In this document: in pieces, positions 45,535 through 55,208 of the stretch
How positions within the stretch are numbered: the first letter of the stretch is position 1
Layout: every line of letters starts with the position of its first letter
NCBI GenBank assembly: GCA_010692425.1
Contig: JAAHHJ010000020.1
Span: 1 to 64,000, forward strand
Reading direction: 5' to 3'
Origin: Symploca sp. SIO3C6
Lineage (GTDB): Bacteria > Cyanobacteriota > Cyanobacteriia > Cyanobacteriales > Coleofasciculaceae
Length of the DNA stretch: 64,000 bases
Notes under the pieces: model-generated
What the model was told of the DNA's origin: nothing
Database searches by the model: none
What the model saw: only the letters and a program-made list of their open reading frames with translations
Position numbers and translations under genes: made by a program

Positions 45535-46283
45535 GTGAGACTTAATGCACTGGAAAGTTTACAGACCATGGTACCGGGTATCGCTGACCAAGGACCCGCC
45601 TCACGTCATGGTACCCATATAGCTAGCGTGATTTTTGGTCAGCATGGTGGTTCCATCACTGGCATTGCTCCTGGATGTCGAGGACTGATTGTTCCTGTTT
45701 TCTCAGACAATGGTGGAGACTCGATTGTAGCAGCTCAGCAAGTTGACTTAGCGCGAGCAATTACCCAAGCTGTTGAAGCAGGAGCTAATGTTATTAACAT
45801 CAGCGGCGGTCAACTTACTTCATCTGGTGAGGCAAGTCAATGGCTGCTCAATGCCGTCCAAGATTGTTTCGACAACAATGAGAACATTGTTGCAGCAGCA
45901 GGAAACGATGGTTGTCAATGTCTCCATATTCCTGCAGCCATGCCCACTGTTCTCGCTGTGGGTGCAATGAATGCTCAAGGATTGCCATTCGATTTGAGTA
46001 ACTGGGGTGATGCTTATCAAACCCAAGGTATTCTTGCTCCTGGTGAAAACATTCTGGGGGCAGTACCAGGCGGTGGGATTGCTCGCAAGAGTGGTACTAG
46101 CTTTGCAGCCCCTATCGTCTCTGGCTCTGTCGCCCTGAGTCAGATTGTTGGGATGTGAAGCTAACCTTCTTTAATCCTTCACAGCGCTATAATCAGGCAC
46201 GGAAAGTGTATAGGTTCACAGTCGATGTTAGTGATATGGTTCCTGTGACCGTTGGTTCTGTACGCTCTTGGTCAGTTTATTAA
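45535..46283 (+). pseudogene. PatG/PatA-like cyanobactin maturation protease remnant
   Basis: The first frame (45535-46158) is an S8 subtilase domain in the form used by cyanobactin proteases: HGTHIASVIFGQHGG (catalytic His), GIAPGCRGL, VINISGGQL, AAAGNDGCQC and GTSFAAPIVSG (catalytic Ser). The catalytic Asp segment is missing at the 5' side; the GTG start is weak. At about 46146 it switches frame into CWDVKLTFFNPSQRYNQARK and YRFTVDVSDMVPVTVG, RSWSVY, the C-terminal tail of PatG-type proteins, ending at 46283. The large middle region of PatG has been lost. No cyanobactin precursor or other pathway gene is seen nearby. Confidence 0.85.
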
Positions 46284-46490
46284 GCAAACAAAAAAATAAC
46301 TTTAAGGGAGAGCGCGTTAGTTTTAACCAATGGTGAGGTTACGAACCAGATTTATCCCAGCAATAAATCACACTAGTTTTGGTGTACAATCACCGTATTG
46401 ATTCAAGTAACCTCAGTTTTTATTTCTAGCCACAGTTGGTAAGAAAACGACAGCTAGTTCTTTGATAGAAAACTGCTAGTCATGTAATAA

Positions 46491-46537
46491 CCTTGAGGCG
46501 GTGATTTGGCTTGTCACCTCCTCAAGGTTTTCCCTTT
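46491..46537 (+). terminator. Strong hairpin followed by TTTT
   Basis: CCTTGAGGCGGTGA and TCACCTCCTCAAGG form a 14-bp stem with one mismatch and a 9-base loop, then TTTTCCCTTT. It lies 208 bases after the PatG remnant and 156 bases downstream of the minus-strand GH5 gene, so it may serve either side. Confidence 0.65.
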
Positions 46538-46692
46538 AAAAGGCTAGAAAGGAAGGGGATTGAGGTTAGCATAGGGCTTTTGCCAGACAAACCAAAGAAT
46601 GGTTTATGGGCACCCCTTCCACAATCAATTATGAAGCCTTAACTATGAACTATCTTCACTCGAATCTTAGCTAATAAATCAGTACTCTAGCA

Positions 46693-49086
46693 TTATAAAG
46701 TGTCCAAGTCTTCTCGGCGGTGATTATCCTTCCAAACCTGTTGACCTAGCCAAGACAAATTAGTAGGATTATCAGGATTATTAATATGCTGACCACCACC
46801 ATTGTTGCTAGTTGTTAGGTCATTGTCATCTCCACCCCACCAAGACCAGACAACGCGACCGATTTCCCGGTCAACAGCCGTATTAAACATGGCACGGGTT
46901 GCAGCTGAGGTATCTCTGTCAGCATTCTCAACCCCATACTCTCCAACAATCAAAGCGTAATCTTTGTCTTGCACCCGATCAAAGTAATCGGCCATTCTGG
47001 CTTCACCGAATCTCCACTGGTCATACAGGTGAACACTGAAAACTACATTTTCACGCTCTTTACCGTCGAAGTTAAGTAGTTTATTTCCATGACTGAGAAT
47101 TGAACTATTACTTTCCTTGACAGGACTAGAACTCCAGTCTCCTGCATCTTGACCCCAGAAATGGGCATCGGCAACAACAATGTTATTAGCACCAACTTCA
47201 TCCCGGACTTCAATGATTTCTTGATACTGATGGACCCATTTATCAGTATTGGAGGTGCTACTAGATCCTCCTGGTTCGTTGATATTGAACCAAACATAGG
47301 GATTATCCTTGTGGCGCTCAAAGAGGTCTTTATACCAAGACTTCAAGGAATTTAAAGAACTTCCTTCCCAATAACCACCAGTACGATCATGAGCTTCCAA
47401 CATGACCACAACTCCTCGATCAGTAAACTCTTTAATCAAGCCATTGATGTCATTATTGTCGTTATATTGACGGCTACCTTTAGGATGAGGCTGAAATATA
47501 TAGTTATTGAGTCGAACCAGATTAAATTCCCAATCGTTTACAATCTGATCGGCAAAGCTTTTAGTACTTCCTGGCCAAACATATTGGAAACCACTGGCAT
47601 TAGTTCCCTTAGCAATGAACTCCTTGCCATTGGGATCGTAAATCTTACTACCAATGACCTGAAATTGACCATTTGCTTTCCCAGATGGTTGATCATCATT
47701 AGGTTGCTCATTATCAGAGTCACCGCCATCAGTGGGTGGAATTTCTGTATCTGGCTGCTCACCATCAGAGTCACCTTCATCAGTGGGTGGAATTTCTGTA
47801 TCTGGCTGCTCACCATCAGAGTCATCTTCATCAGCTGGTAGAATTTCTGTATCTGGCTGCTCACCATCAGAGTCACCTTCATCAGCTGGTGGAATTTCTG
47901 TATCTGGTTGCTCACCATCAGAGTCACCTTCATCAGTGGGTGGAATCTCGGTATCTGGTTGCTCACCATCAGAGTCACCTTCATCAGCTGGTGGAATTTC
48001 TGTATCTGGTTGCTCACCATTAGAATCACCGCCATCAGTAGGTGGAATATCTGTATCAACAGATGGACTATCCCCACCAGTGTCATTGCTACTTTCACCA
48101 GTTGCCCAATTGACAGCAGCATCAAATAACTCCCAACCTGAGGAGGTTAACTGAGTGCCTTCATTGTCGAGATTCGACAAGAAGAAACCAACTCGCCTTG
48201 CTGGTGCTTGTTGACCACCAATAAGTTCAGCACCCTCTTCATAGGCAAAAATCACTGATTTTTGCTGGTTATCTTTGAGGGAAGCAATCTCAACAGCATT
48301 GGCGTTGGGTACACCCCAAGCGATATGATCTGGACTCTTATATACCTTGGTGGAATTAGAGAAGTCAGACCCTAAAAGATTATCATCAGTAATCGCAATT
48401 TCTGGGCGTACAAATTCAAATCCAAAATCTTTATCTGCTTGGGAGCCAGTTAATTTCAAATCATTATATAGATAAGGCTCCAAGTTAACGATAGGTACAG
48501 AAGCATCCGTAAACTTGCTTGTTACCTTACCAGATATTACTGACTCTGAGATTATGATCAAATCTTGATTTTGAGCATCACTACTCTTGCTGGTGTCGTC
48601 TTCTTGGACAGTTACTTGGTAGCCTAAGTTTTCCAAGCGATTTTTAATTGCCTGATCCTTTAAGCCTAAATCTTTTGAATCAGCAACTAATAAAGCTTTG
48701 TTGTCACTACCAGAGGATGTTAAATCCTGCACTGGAGTAACTGAAGACATATCTAATAAACCGTCCTCCGTTGATTGTTCATTATTTATATTACCGACTA
48801 AACTATCATTGTTTTTGACCCCAATGATAAGATCTTCTGGTTGATTCATACGAGTCATATTACTACCTTTATCTTCTAAAGGTAAAGACTCGATGGACAT
48901 ATTGAGACCGCCTGACTGATTCTGAATCTCTCCTACTTCAGGTAAAGGAGATAGAGATAATGCCGCATTATTTGTTCTCAGAAATTCCCCATTATTTTCA
49001 AGGTTTACTTCAGGGAATTCAAGTTCTGGAGACAAGCTAAATTGTGATGATTGAGATTCAAGCATATCCACAGTGTCTGGTTTCAT
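46693..49086 (-). CDS. Modular GH5-type glycoside hydrolase with repeat linker
   Basis: A 797-residue protein in three parts. N-terminal unknown domain (about 110-335; LLVADSKDLGLKDQAIKNRL, DIIISES-like, RVGFFLSNLDNEGTQL) precedes a linker (about 342-462) of seven 17-residue repeats DTEIPPxDEGDSDGEQP. Then comes a GH5 cellulase/mannanase-type catalytic domain (470-797): FQVIGSKIYDPNGKEFIAKG, VRLNNY, the acid/base Glu in NINEPGG (about 604), and the nucleophile Glu in VGEYGVEN (about 716). No classical signal peptide is seen, so secretion would need another route, possibly type I. The linker repeats are unequal in DNA, pointing to older expansion. Confidence 0.88.
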   Translation of the reverse strand: MKPDTVDMLESQSSQFSLSPELEFPEVNLENNGEFLRTNNAALSLSPLPEVGEIQNQSGGLNMSIESLPLEDKGSNMTRMNQPEDLIIGVKNNDSLVGNINNEQSTEDGLLDMSSVTPVQDLTSSGSDNKALLVADSKDLGLKDQAIKNRLENLGYQVTVQEDDTSKSSDAQNQDLIIISESVISGKVTSKFTDASVPIVNLEPYLYNDLKLTGSQADKDFGFEFVRPEIAITDDNLLGSDFSNSTKVYKSPDHIAWGVPNANAVEIASLKDNQQKSVIFAYEEGAELIGGQQAPARRVGFFLSNLDNEGTQLTSSGWELFDAAVNWATGESSNDTGGDSPSVDTDIPPTDGGDSNGEQPDTEIPPADEGDSDGEQPDTEIPPTDEGDSDGEQPDTEIPPADEGDSDGEQPDTEILPADEDDSDGEQPDTEIPPTDEGDSDGEQPDTEIPPTDGGDSDNEQPNDDQPSGKANGQFQVIGSKIYDPNGKEFIAKGTNASGFQYVWPGSTKSFADQIVNDWEFNLVRLNNYIFQPHPKGSRQYNDNNDINGLIKEFTDRGVVVMLEAHDRTGGYWEGSSLNSLKSWYKDLFERHKDNPYVWFNINEPGGSSSTSNTDKWVHQYQEIIEVRDEVGANNIVVADAHFWGQDAGDWSSSPVKESNSSILSHGNKLLNFDGKERENVVFSVHLYDQWRFGEARMADYFDRVQDKDYALIVGEYGVENADRDTSAATRAMFNTAVDREIGRVVWSWWGGDDNDLTTSNNGGGQHINNPDNPTNLSWLGQQVWKDNHRREDLDTL

Positions 49087-49245
49087 TCATACTGGACTAC
49101 TGAGGAAGATTACACTCTGGTTATTGATAGGTTGAATGGTAGAAATACTGACCTAAAAATCTTTAAAATATTCTGAGATTTTGATGATTTATCACTCAGA
49201 ATATAAACAGTTCAAGCTCCATAATTTATCGTTAAACTTCTGCTA

Positions 49246-49282
49246 ACAATGAACAATGAACAATGAGCAATGAACAATAGGT
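49246..49282. repeat. Heptamer repeats AACAATG, about five copies
   Basis: AACAATGAACAATGAGCAATGAACAATAG-type tandem repeats in the 1.6-kb gap downstream of no gene but upstream of GH5. They belong to the 7-base family seen at 16603 and 26368. Confidence 0.85.
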
Positions 49283-49805
49283 CACACTGGTCAAAGATAC
49301 CAACGGGGTAGATTTCACAAATTTATGGGTACTCAAAACTTGAGATACCGCACCCTGTAATTCGCCCAAGAATTTACAGAGGCTGACTAGGCTTACACCA
49401 TATCTCAGCATGGGCTTGAGTAGCAGTAGAGATTACTAAGCAAGTGACTATTTTCCAACTTTTTGCTTATGGTAACTGCCACCAAGAAATTAGAGAGTTA
49501 TTGAATCGCAATTATCTGGGTCTACAAGTTTCCACATGTTAGAGCTAATGATAAAAACGAGTCAATCAGAGTTCTTAACAATTGGAGGATTAGTCTAGAT
49601 TGGCATCTGCTGTAGAACTCTATACAACTATAGTTTTACATTTATGTGTAGATTAGTCATGAGTCTTTAGTATGATTTTTCTTTAGTTTGGATAATATAT
49701 AGCGATTATCATACTCATAATGTAAATAATTTTCACTATTAGTCTACAGTCATGGACTTGAAATTTAAGATGTACCTCACAACTACGAGAATACTATATT
49801 AAGCA

Positions 49806-50033
49806 ATAAGTAGGTAGGCGTAATTAAACGAACAATAGCAAAATATAGAAGTCTTGTTTAGCAGGGAACCTTGCTTTTAGGATTTTACGTTTATCGAAAT
49901 TAATATGGGTCAAATACCCCACCGTCATTTGCGGTGTATAAAATTGGATGGGGTTAAATCACCATCCAATTTGTCCGGTGCGTCGACCTGTCGACCTGTC
50001 CCCACGTCCTTAATTATGCCCACCTACTTATAA
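49806..50033 (+). repeat. Miniature inverted-repeat element, TAAGTAGGTAGG family, copy 2
   Basis: The 228-bp element is bordered by TAAGTAGGTAGGCGTAATTA and its near-exact inverted form TTAATTATGCCCACCTACTT. Inside is an 11-bp perfect hairpin AAATTGGATGG/CCATCCAATTT (49941-49972) and a short one CACCG/CGGTG before it, then a direct GTCGACCT repeat. No reading frame. A shorter copy is at 28528-28636. The 1.6-kb gap 49087-50727 also holds repeat copy C and no real gene seen. Confidence 0.8.
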
Positions 50034-50163
50034 ACAGAGTTTGCCAAAAAAGTTTCTTGGTCAGAATACAGTAGACTCTGAGTCTCCGAGATTAACTCAG
50101 AATAATCTGGACAATTAAAAAATGCATTGGTTTTGAAGCTAGGTAAACTTATTTCTTGCATTT

Positions 50164-50256
50164 TATAGCAGTACGTATTAAGGTTAGGACAAGCTAAATC
50201 GCTAGAACTTTGTCAAATTATGCCTTCTGCCCTGGAGCCTTGCCCGTAGCGCTATA
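50164..50256 (+). repeat. Dispersed 93-108 bp inverted-repeat element, copy C
   Basis: 93 bases with TATAGCAGTACG and CGTAGCGCTATA ends; the same as copy B minus a 15-base internal unit. The copies at 10.65, 33.71 and 50.16 kb differ by a few substitutions. Confidence 0.85.
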
Positions 50257-50303
50257 CCAACTTCATCAGAGGGCTAAACAGTTGGTTTCTAAAGATTTTA
50301 GAC

Positions 50304-50319
50304 TTATTCAGTAAGCCCT
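50304..50319 (-). repeat. Possible insertion-sequence end remnant, inverted copy
   Basis: TTATTCAGTAAGCCCT is the inverse of the 10802 motif with one base changed. No transposase adjoins it. Confidence 0.35.
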
Positions 50320-50727
50320 AAATAGGATTTTTTAAATAAAAAAGCAGTCTAGTTCAGTTGACTACAATAATAGAGAATGTTAATTATCCGCAGACTATAA
50401 GTATTTAACACTAACTGATTGCTTCAAAAACAAATAGATATAGATGTCAGAACTAACTCGAACTAACTCTAAGATTTTGGTGAAAACCTTCATAGTAAGC
50501 GGACTAGATGAACTGAGAATCTCATCTCTTCATAACAGATATCATCAATCTTAGCTATAGGTATTTATTATACTTATTACAGAAATCGGAAACAGGAAAC
50601 GAATAACTTCTTAACAGTGGACAAAAATTGACATCAACAGTCTTAGAAAAATACTTTTGCAATAGGTCTATTGACAATTCATGATCACTGTTGTTTGGAT
50701 TTATGTCCCTGCTAGCAAGAATATTGT

Positions 50728-51693
50728 TCATCCTTGTGGTTTTTGGCTTGAACTTTTGGAAAATGGAGCAATTTGACCTTGTTGAGTTAACCAAGCTAAG
50801 CCTGCACCACTCGCTTCTGCCATAGTATTGATCAAACGATACATGGCGATAACACTTAGAACAACCCCAGCTGATAAAGGTTCATCCAGTAAGGCTATTG
50901 CCACCGCTTCAAACACTCCAATTCCCCCTGGAGCTCCTGGGATAACTAAACCTACTACCCAGGAGAGACTAAAAGCACTCAGCAGCAGAGGAATCTCTAC
51001 AGGTTCAAGCGGATGAAAAGCTAATACTACCATTAAAAATCCCGCGCCTCGTAGTCCAACAAAAACTAATTCTCCAATCAGAGGCAGGATAGGGTAGCTC
51101 TTCACCCGCACAATTGTTTTCTCACTAGTAGGTTTGATTTTTGTCTTGTTTTTTAATTTGGCTGTATATTGGAGCAGTCGGTTTAGTGCTTGAGGATGAA
51201 GTCCCACGAGGACAAAGGTGAGAATTGGTAGCTGAATCCCCAGATTAAGTTTGGGAGTGCAAGCTAAGGCAAGCAATAAAGCCGCAGCACTCATCAGTAA
51301 CGGTTCCATTAAAACACTCATACTAGCACTCAGCAAAGGAACTCCTACTGCTTGTGCTGATCTAATGCGACCATAAAAGTGCCAAACATTACCTGGTAAG
51401 TACTTGGCAATATTCGTGATTAAATAGACTCTGACCGCCCATAGACCACGCACAGGCTGATTTAATCCTTGGAGAATCCAACTCCATACCCAGCCGGAGC
51501 AGATATGGGCGCATAGAGTTACTGCACAGGCTAGGGTAAGATATGTCCACCCAGGGCCAATGATTCTAATTGCTAATACTTCCTGCCAATGGTCTTTTAA
51601 GGCTTTAGCTAGAAAAAATATTGTTCCGCCTAAGATGAACCAACGCAGATAGGGTTTTAGGTCTGAAATATTGAATTTGAGAGTAGAATACAT
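50728..51693 (-). CDS. LPG-synthase-transmembrane-like (UPF0104) protein
   Basis: A 321-residue multispanning protein with the pattern of the lysylphosphatidylglycerol synthase membrane domain/UPF0104: LRWFILGGTIFFLAKAL at the start, ITNIAKYLPGNVWHFYGRI near 92-110, GLRGAGF, SFSLSWVVGLVIPGAPGGIGVFEA near 235-260. Eight or so transmembrane helices are evident. Relatives move or modify lipids and polysaccharides, but no soluble synthase domain is present here. A close paralogue (52210-53220) lies 516 bases upstream on the same strand, implying tandem duplication. Confidence 0.85.
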   Translation of the reverse strand: MYSTLKFNISDLKPYLRWFILGGTIFFLAKALKDHWQEVLAIRIIGPGWTYLTLACAVTLCAHICSGWVWSWILQGLNQPVRGLWAVRVYLITNIAKYLPGNVWHFYGRIRSAQAVGVPLLSASMSVLMEPLLMSAAALLLALACTPKLNLGIQLPILTFVLVGLHPQALNRLLQYTAKLKNKTKIKPTSEKTIVRVKSYPILPLIGELVFVGLRGAGFLMVVLAFHPLEPVEIPLLLSAFSLSWVVGLVIPGAPGGIGVFEAVAIALLDEPLSAGVVLSVIAMYRLINTMAEASGAGLAWLTQQGQIAPFSKSSSQKPQG

Positions 51694-52209
51694 AGAGTTT
51701 TACAGGTAATTATGTTTCTAGTTATCTGTTAGTTGCAATTTAATTGCAGAGCTTCCGTTAACTTAAAACATGGGATGGTAGCCTCTATAACTTGGATATA
51801 GTAATCTCTACAATTGATGTCTAGTAGATATATAGCAACCGCTAAGCATATTTAAACAATATGCTTAGAGACTAACTCAACCTTTGACTACCTTGATATG
51901 TCATAAGCTCCCTGACTACTGCTATATCATAGTTTCTCTAAATAACAATCTCAATCATTCTTGAGACATAACATTCTCCACAAGCACATATCAAAAAAAA
52001 TAAAAATGAAGCGTTGTCCCTCTTTTGTCACTAAAGGAGATTTTTAGGAATTTATCTCATTTCAGCCTACGATTAATCAAGGTTTGAATCAAAAAGAAAA
52101 AAAGAAATTATAAAAAATAAATGCACAAACTTTCAAAAAATATAATTATTTAAGAGTAGATTGTTTTGTCGCACAACACCTAGCACCTAAAACCTTCTTC
52201 AATTCGTGT
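51694..52209. other. Gap between the two UPF0104 paralogues
   Basis: AT-rich sequence in which I see no gene or clear repeat. Confidence 0.5.
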
Positions 52210-53220
52210 TCACTCTTTTCCGGAGTCATTTCCGCATAGCAAACAATCTTGTTGCTCCTCAAGATCCTGGGATGGAGTCTTAGAAATTTGAGGGCTCAAA
52301 CATTTATTTAACCATGCCACACCTGCACCAATTACTTCTGCCAGAATACTGATCAGACGATAGAGAGCAACCGCACTCAAAACAATCCCATCTGAAAAGT
52401 TTCCATCTAAGAGAGTAATCGCCGTCGCTTCAAACACCCCGAATCCTCCTGGAGCTCCTGGGATAACCAAACCTAACACCCAAGAAAGACTAAAAGTACT
52501 CAGCAACAGAGGAATCTCGGTGAATGCAAATGGGCGTAAAGCTAAAACTGTGATCAAAAACCCAGCACCTCGCAGCCCGACAAAACCCAATTCTCCCAAA
52601 AGGGGTAGAAGTGGATAGCGCTTTAACTCAGCAATCCCCTTGTCAGCACCAGATTTCCTTTGTACTTTGCCCTTCAATATGGCTAAATATTGAGTTAAAG
52701 GATTTAAAACCCGAGGATGAACTGCTATCATGATCAGAGCTAAAATTGGGACTCTAAAGCCCAAGTTAGCTTGAGGGGTAGTAAAAAAAGCAATCAACAG
52801 AGCAGCAGCACTCATCAGCAGAGATTCCATTAATACGCTTTGACTGGTGATCAAAAAGGGAATCCCTACCGCTTGGGCTTCTCTAATTCGACCATAGAAA
52901 TGCCAAACATTCCCTGGCAAATACTTAGCAATATTGGTGATCAAGTAGACTTGGATACCCCAACCACCCTGCACGGGCTGTTCTAATTCGCGGAATATAC
53001 AACTCCAAACCCAGCCAGACCAAATATGTGCGCTTAGGGTTACTCCGAAGGAGATTACTAAACATATCAATCCCCAGCTATTGATACTAATTGCTATTTC
53101 TAATACTTCCTGCCAGTTATCTTTTAAAGTTTTAGCAATAAAAAACAATGTTCCGCCGAGGATTGCCCAGCGCAGGTATGGTTTCAGGCGCGAAAGGGTT
53201 TGCTGGATGGCACCATGCAT
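52210..53220 (-). CDS. LPG-synthase-transmembrane-like (UPF0104) protein, paralogue
   Basis: The 336-residue protein shares the same motifs as its neighbour (LKPYLRWAILGGTLFFIAK, ITNIAKYLPGNVWHFYGRI, LRGAGFLITVLALRPF, LSWVLGLVIPGAPGGFGVFEA) and differs mainly in the loops and an extended C-terminus with extra charged residues. The two genes look like an old tandem duplication. Cellular role unknown; the membrane location is clear. Confidence 0.85.
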   Translation of the reverse strand: MHGAIQQTLSRLKPYLRWAILGGTLFFIAKTLKDNWQEVLEIAISINSWGLICLVISFGVTLSAHIWSGWVWSCIFRELEQPVQGGWGIQVYLITNIAKYLPGNVWHFYGRIREAQAVGIPFLITSQSVLMESLLMSAAALLIAFFTTPQANLGFRVPILALIMIAVHPRVLNPLTQYLAILKGKVQRKSGADKGIAELKRYPLLPLLGELGFVGLRGAGFLITVLALRPFAFTEIPLLLSTFSLSWVLGLVIPGAPGGFGVFEATAITLLDGNFSDGIVLSAVALYRLISILAEVIGAGVAWLNKCLSPQISKTPSQDLEEQQDCLLCGNDSGKE

Positions 53221-53604
53221 AAGCTTTATTTTGTGCTGAGAACTTTTCCCTTGACACTGTTACATTAACTACAAATTTTGGCAAGCTTTATGGTAATACT
53301 TAAAATTTTAATCTAAGCCTCTTCAATTCCTCTGAGTAGAAAATAAAATCTAGCCTGTTTTCATAGCGTTTTCGTGCCTTAATTCAGGCTCTTTACCATA
53401 AAATCCCAACGCCTCAAATATTCTGATCACGAAAAGCGATGAAAGAGCGCTAAAGCATAATCTTGGGGAAAAGATATTAACTCCCACATCTTTGAATCTT
53501 TACACTCCCCAACTTCAAGAGAGAGAGTAAGTTAAATATTTCTGATTTATTCAGAACTAAAGTTCCCCCAAGAATTATAGACAACATCTTTACTTCAAGC
53601 AGCT
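53221..53604. other. Gap between the paralogue and the HlyD gene
   Basis: I see no gene and no obvious repeat; short hairpin potential only. Confidence 0.45.
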
Positions 53605-55167
53605 TTAACGCACAGTTTTCAAACTCTCAGTTGTGTTCATAAATTGCTCAGTGAAAATACTCATCACAGAGCGCTTGCGCGTCTTAATATTGACACTGAC
53701 TGACATCCCTGATTGCAATGGTATGGAGCGATTTTCATTAACTACTAGTGATTCTTTTTTCAAACTAATTTCAGCTGGGAAATGGTAGAAGGGACGATTT
53801 TCCTCTGGTTTAGGAGGCAGTGCATCCGAGCCAATCGAAAGCACTTTACCTTCAATATCTCCAAATTCACTAAAGGGAAAAGAGTCAATCCTGACATCAG
53901 CAGAAAAGCCTTCCTCGACAAAACCAATATCTTTGTTGGTAAGATAAACTCTAGCGACAAGGCCATCTTCAGGAACAATCTTGAGAACTGGCTCATTGGG
54001 ATTAGTAACATATCCTGGTGAAGGAGGTTGCAAATCAAAGATGGTTCCAGAGACGGGGGCTCTGAGTTCTTGATAGCTTAAAGAGAGATTCGCTTGACTC
54101 AACTGACTATCAATATCAGCGATTTGCTTCTCATTTTCAACAATAACTTTGTTCAACTGCGAGTCAATTTCAGCAATTCGTATTTCATTTGCTGCAATCT
54201 GGTCGTTTAAATCTTTGCGAGAGATAGCGATTGTGTTTTCTAATTGTTTTTGAGCCTTGACAATCTCTAATTTCAGACGTTCTTCTTCTAAAACTCTTAC
54301 CTCAACATCAGACTGGCGGGTTTTTACCTCCTGCTCCTGTCTGAGGTGTTGGATACGGGGAACTGCTCCTTCTGCCGCTAAAGGTGCAATTTCGCTGAGA
54401 ATTCCTTGCTCAACGTTTAAGCTACTTCTAGCAGTTTCTAGTTGGGCTTGATTTTGCCGAAACTGTTCTTGCAATTGCTCAACTTCCTTCTCGGCAGCAG
54501 CAACACGGGATAACAGTTCACTTCTAGCAGCTTCAAAACGCAAGCGCTGTTGGGGATTGAAGCTAGTCCCTAGGGAATCTCCACGTAGTAAAGACCTATA
54601 TAGTTCATTTTCTTCTAGCAAAGCTGCTCGATTTTGAGTCAGAGAGGTGATTTCTCTAGAAAGTTCTAAGTCTGATATTTCTTGATCTTTAAGATTTGAG
54701 AGCTCAGCATTCCTGAGTTGAGAGCGATAAAATTGATTTTCTTTAATTAAAGCGGCGCGAACTTTACTTAGAGAAGCTAGTTGAGCCTGAGGAACCTTAG
54801 GCTCGAGGGTAATGAGCAAATCTCCTTTCTCAACTTTATCCCCACTCTCAACATGAATTTCTGTCACTACACCGCCAGCAGGGGCTTTGACTTCATTTAC
54901 ATTGCCTTTGGGTTCAAGTTTACCTTGAGCGGGAACGGCTTGATCAATTTCAGCAATATTTGCCCAAATTACCAAGGCCGTACTTACACCTACAATTGTC
55001 CAGAGGATGGCATGTGACCAATTGCGAGATTGCCTAAGAATGACCGCCTGGTCAAAGGCAACATTGCTATTAGGGTTGGTGGTAGTAGTTTGGGCTTGGG
55101 GTTTTACACCTGATGATGGTGCTAAGCTAATTTGTCGGTTTGGACTTGAGCCGTTGGTTTGGTTCAT
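53605..55167 (-). CDS. HlyD-family type I secretion adaptor
   Basis: A 520-residue membrane fusion protein. An N-terminal tail of about 50 residues rich in Asn/Gln/Ser, a single transmembrane helix (about 52-72), a lipoyl half (KVEKGDLLITLEP), a long periplasmic coiled coil (about 130-375), the second lipoyl half (LRAPVSGTIFDLQP) and a beta-barrel with PFSEFGDIEGKVLSI. It lies 41 bases after the ABC transporter, so the two form a type I export unit. The outer-membrane channel is elsewhere. Confidence 0.95.
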   Translation of the reverse strand: MNQTNGSSPNRQISLAPSSGVKPQAQTTTTNPNSNVAFDQAVILRQSRNWSHAILWTIVGVSTALVIWANIAEIDQAVPAQGKLEPKGNVNEVKAPAGGVVTEIHVESGDKVEKGDLLITLEPKVPQAQLASLSKVRAALIKENQFYRSQLRNAELSNLKDQEISDLELSREITSLTQNRAALLEENELYRSLLRGDSLGTSFNPQQRLRFEAARSELLSRVAAAEKEVEQLQEQFRQNQAQLETARSSLNVEQGILSEIAPLAAEGAVPRIQHLRQEQEVKTRQSDVEVRVLEEERLKLEIVKAQKQLENTIAISRKDLNDQIAANEIRIAEIDSQLNKVIVENEKQIADIDSQLSQANLSLSYQELRAPVSGTIFDLQPPSPGYVTNPNEPVLKIVPEDGLVARVYLTNKDIGFVEEGFSADVRIDSFPFSEFGDIEGKVLSIGSDALPPKPEENRPFYHFPAEISLKKESLVVNENRSIPLQSGMSVSVNIKTRKRSVMSIFTEQFMNTTESLKTVR

Positions 55168-55208
55168 GGCGTTGAGGAAAGTGGCAGTTTATAAGTTCTT
55201 AATAAAAA

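Noticed and set aside
47538-48154. Long frames on both strands across the GH5 linker
   Set aside because: They are shadows of the 51-base repeats coding the GH5 linker; composition is highly repetitive with no start signals.
50555-50794. 79-residue frame on the minus strand
   Set aside because: It overlaps the end of the UPF0104 gene in another frame and lacks features of a protein.
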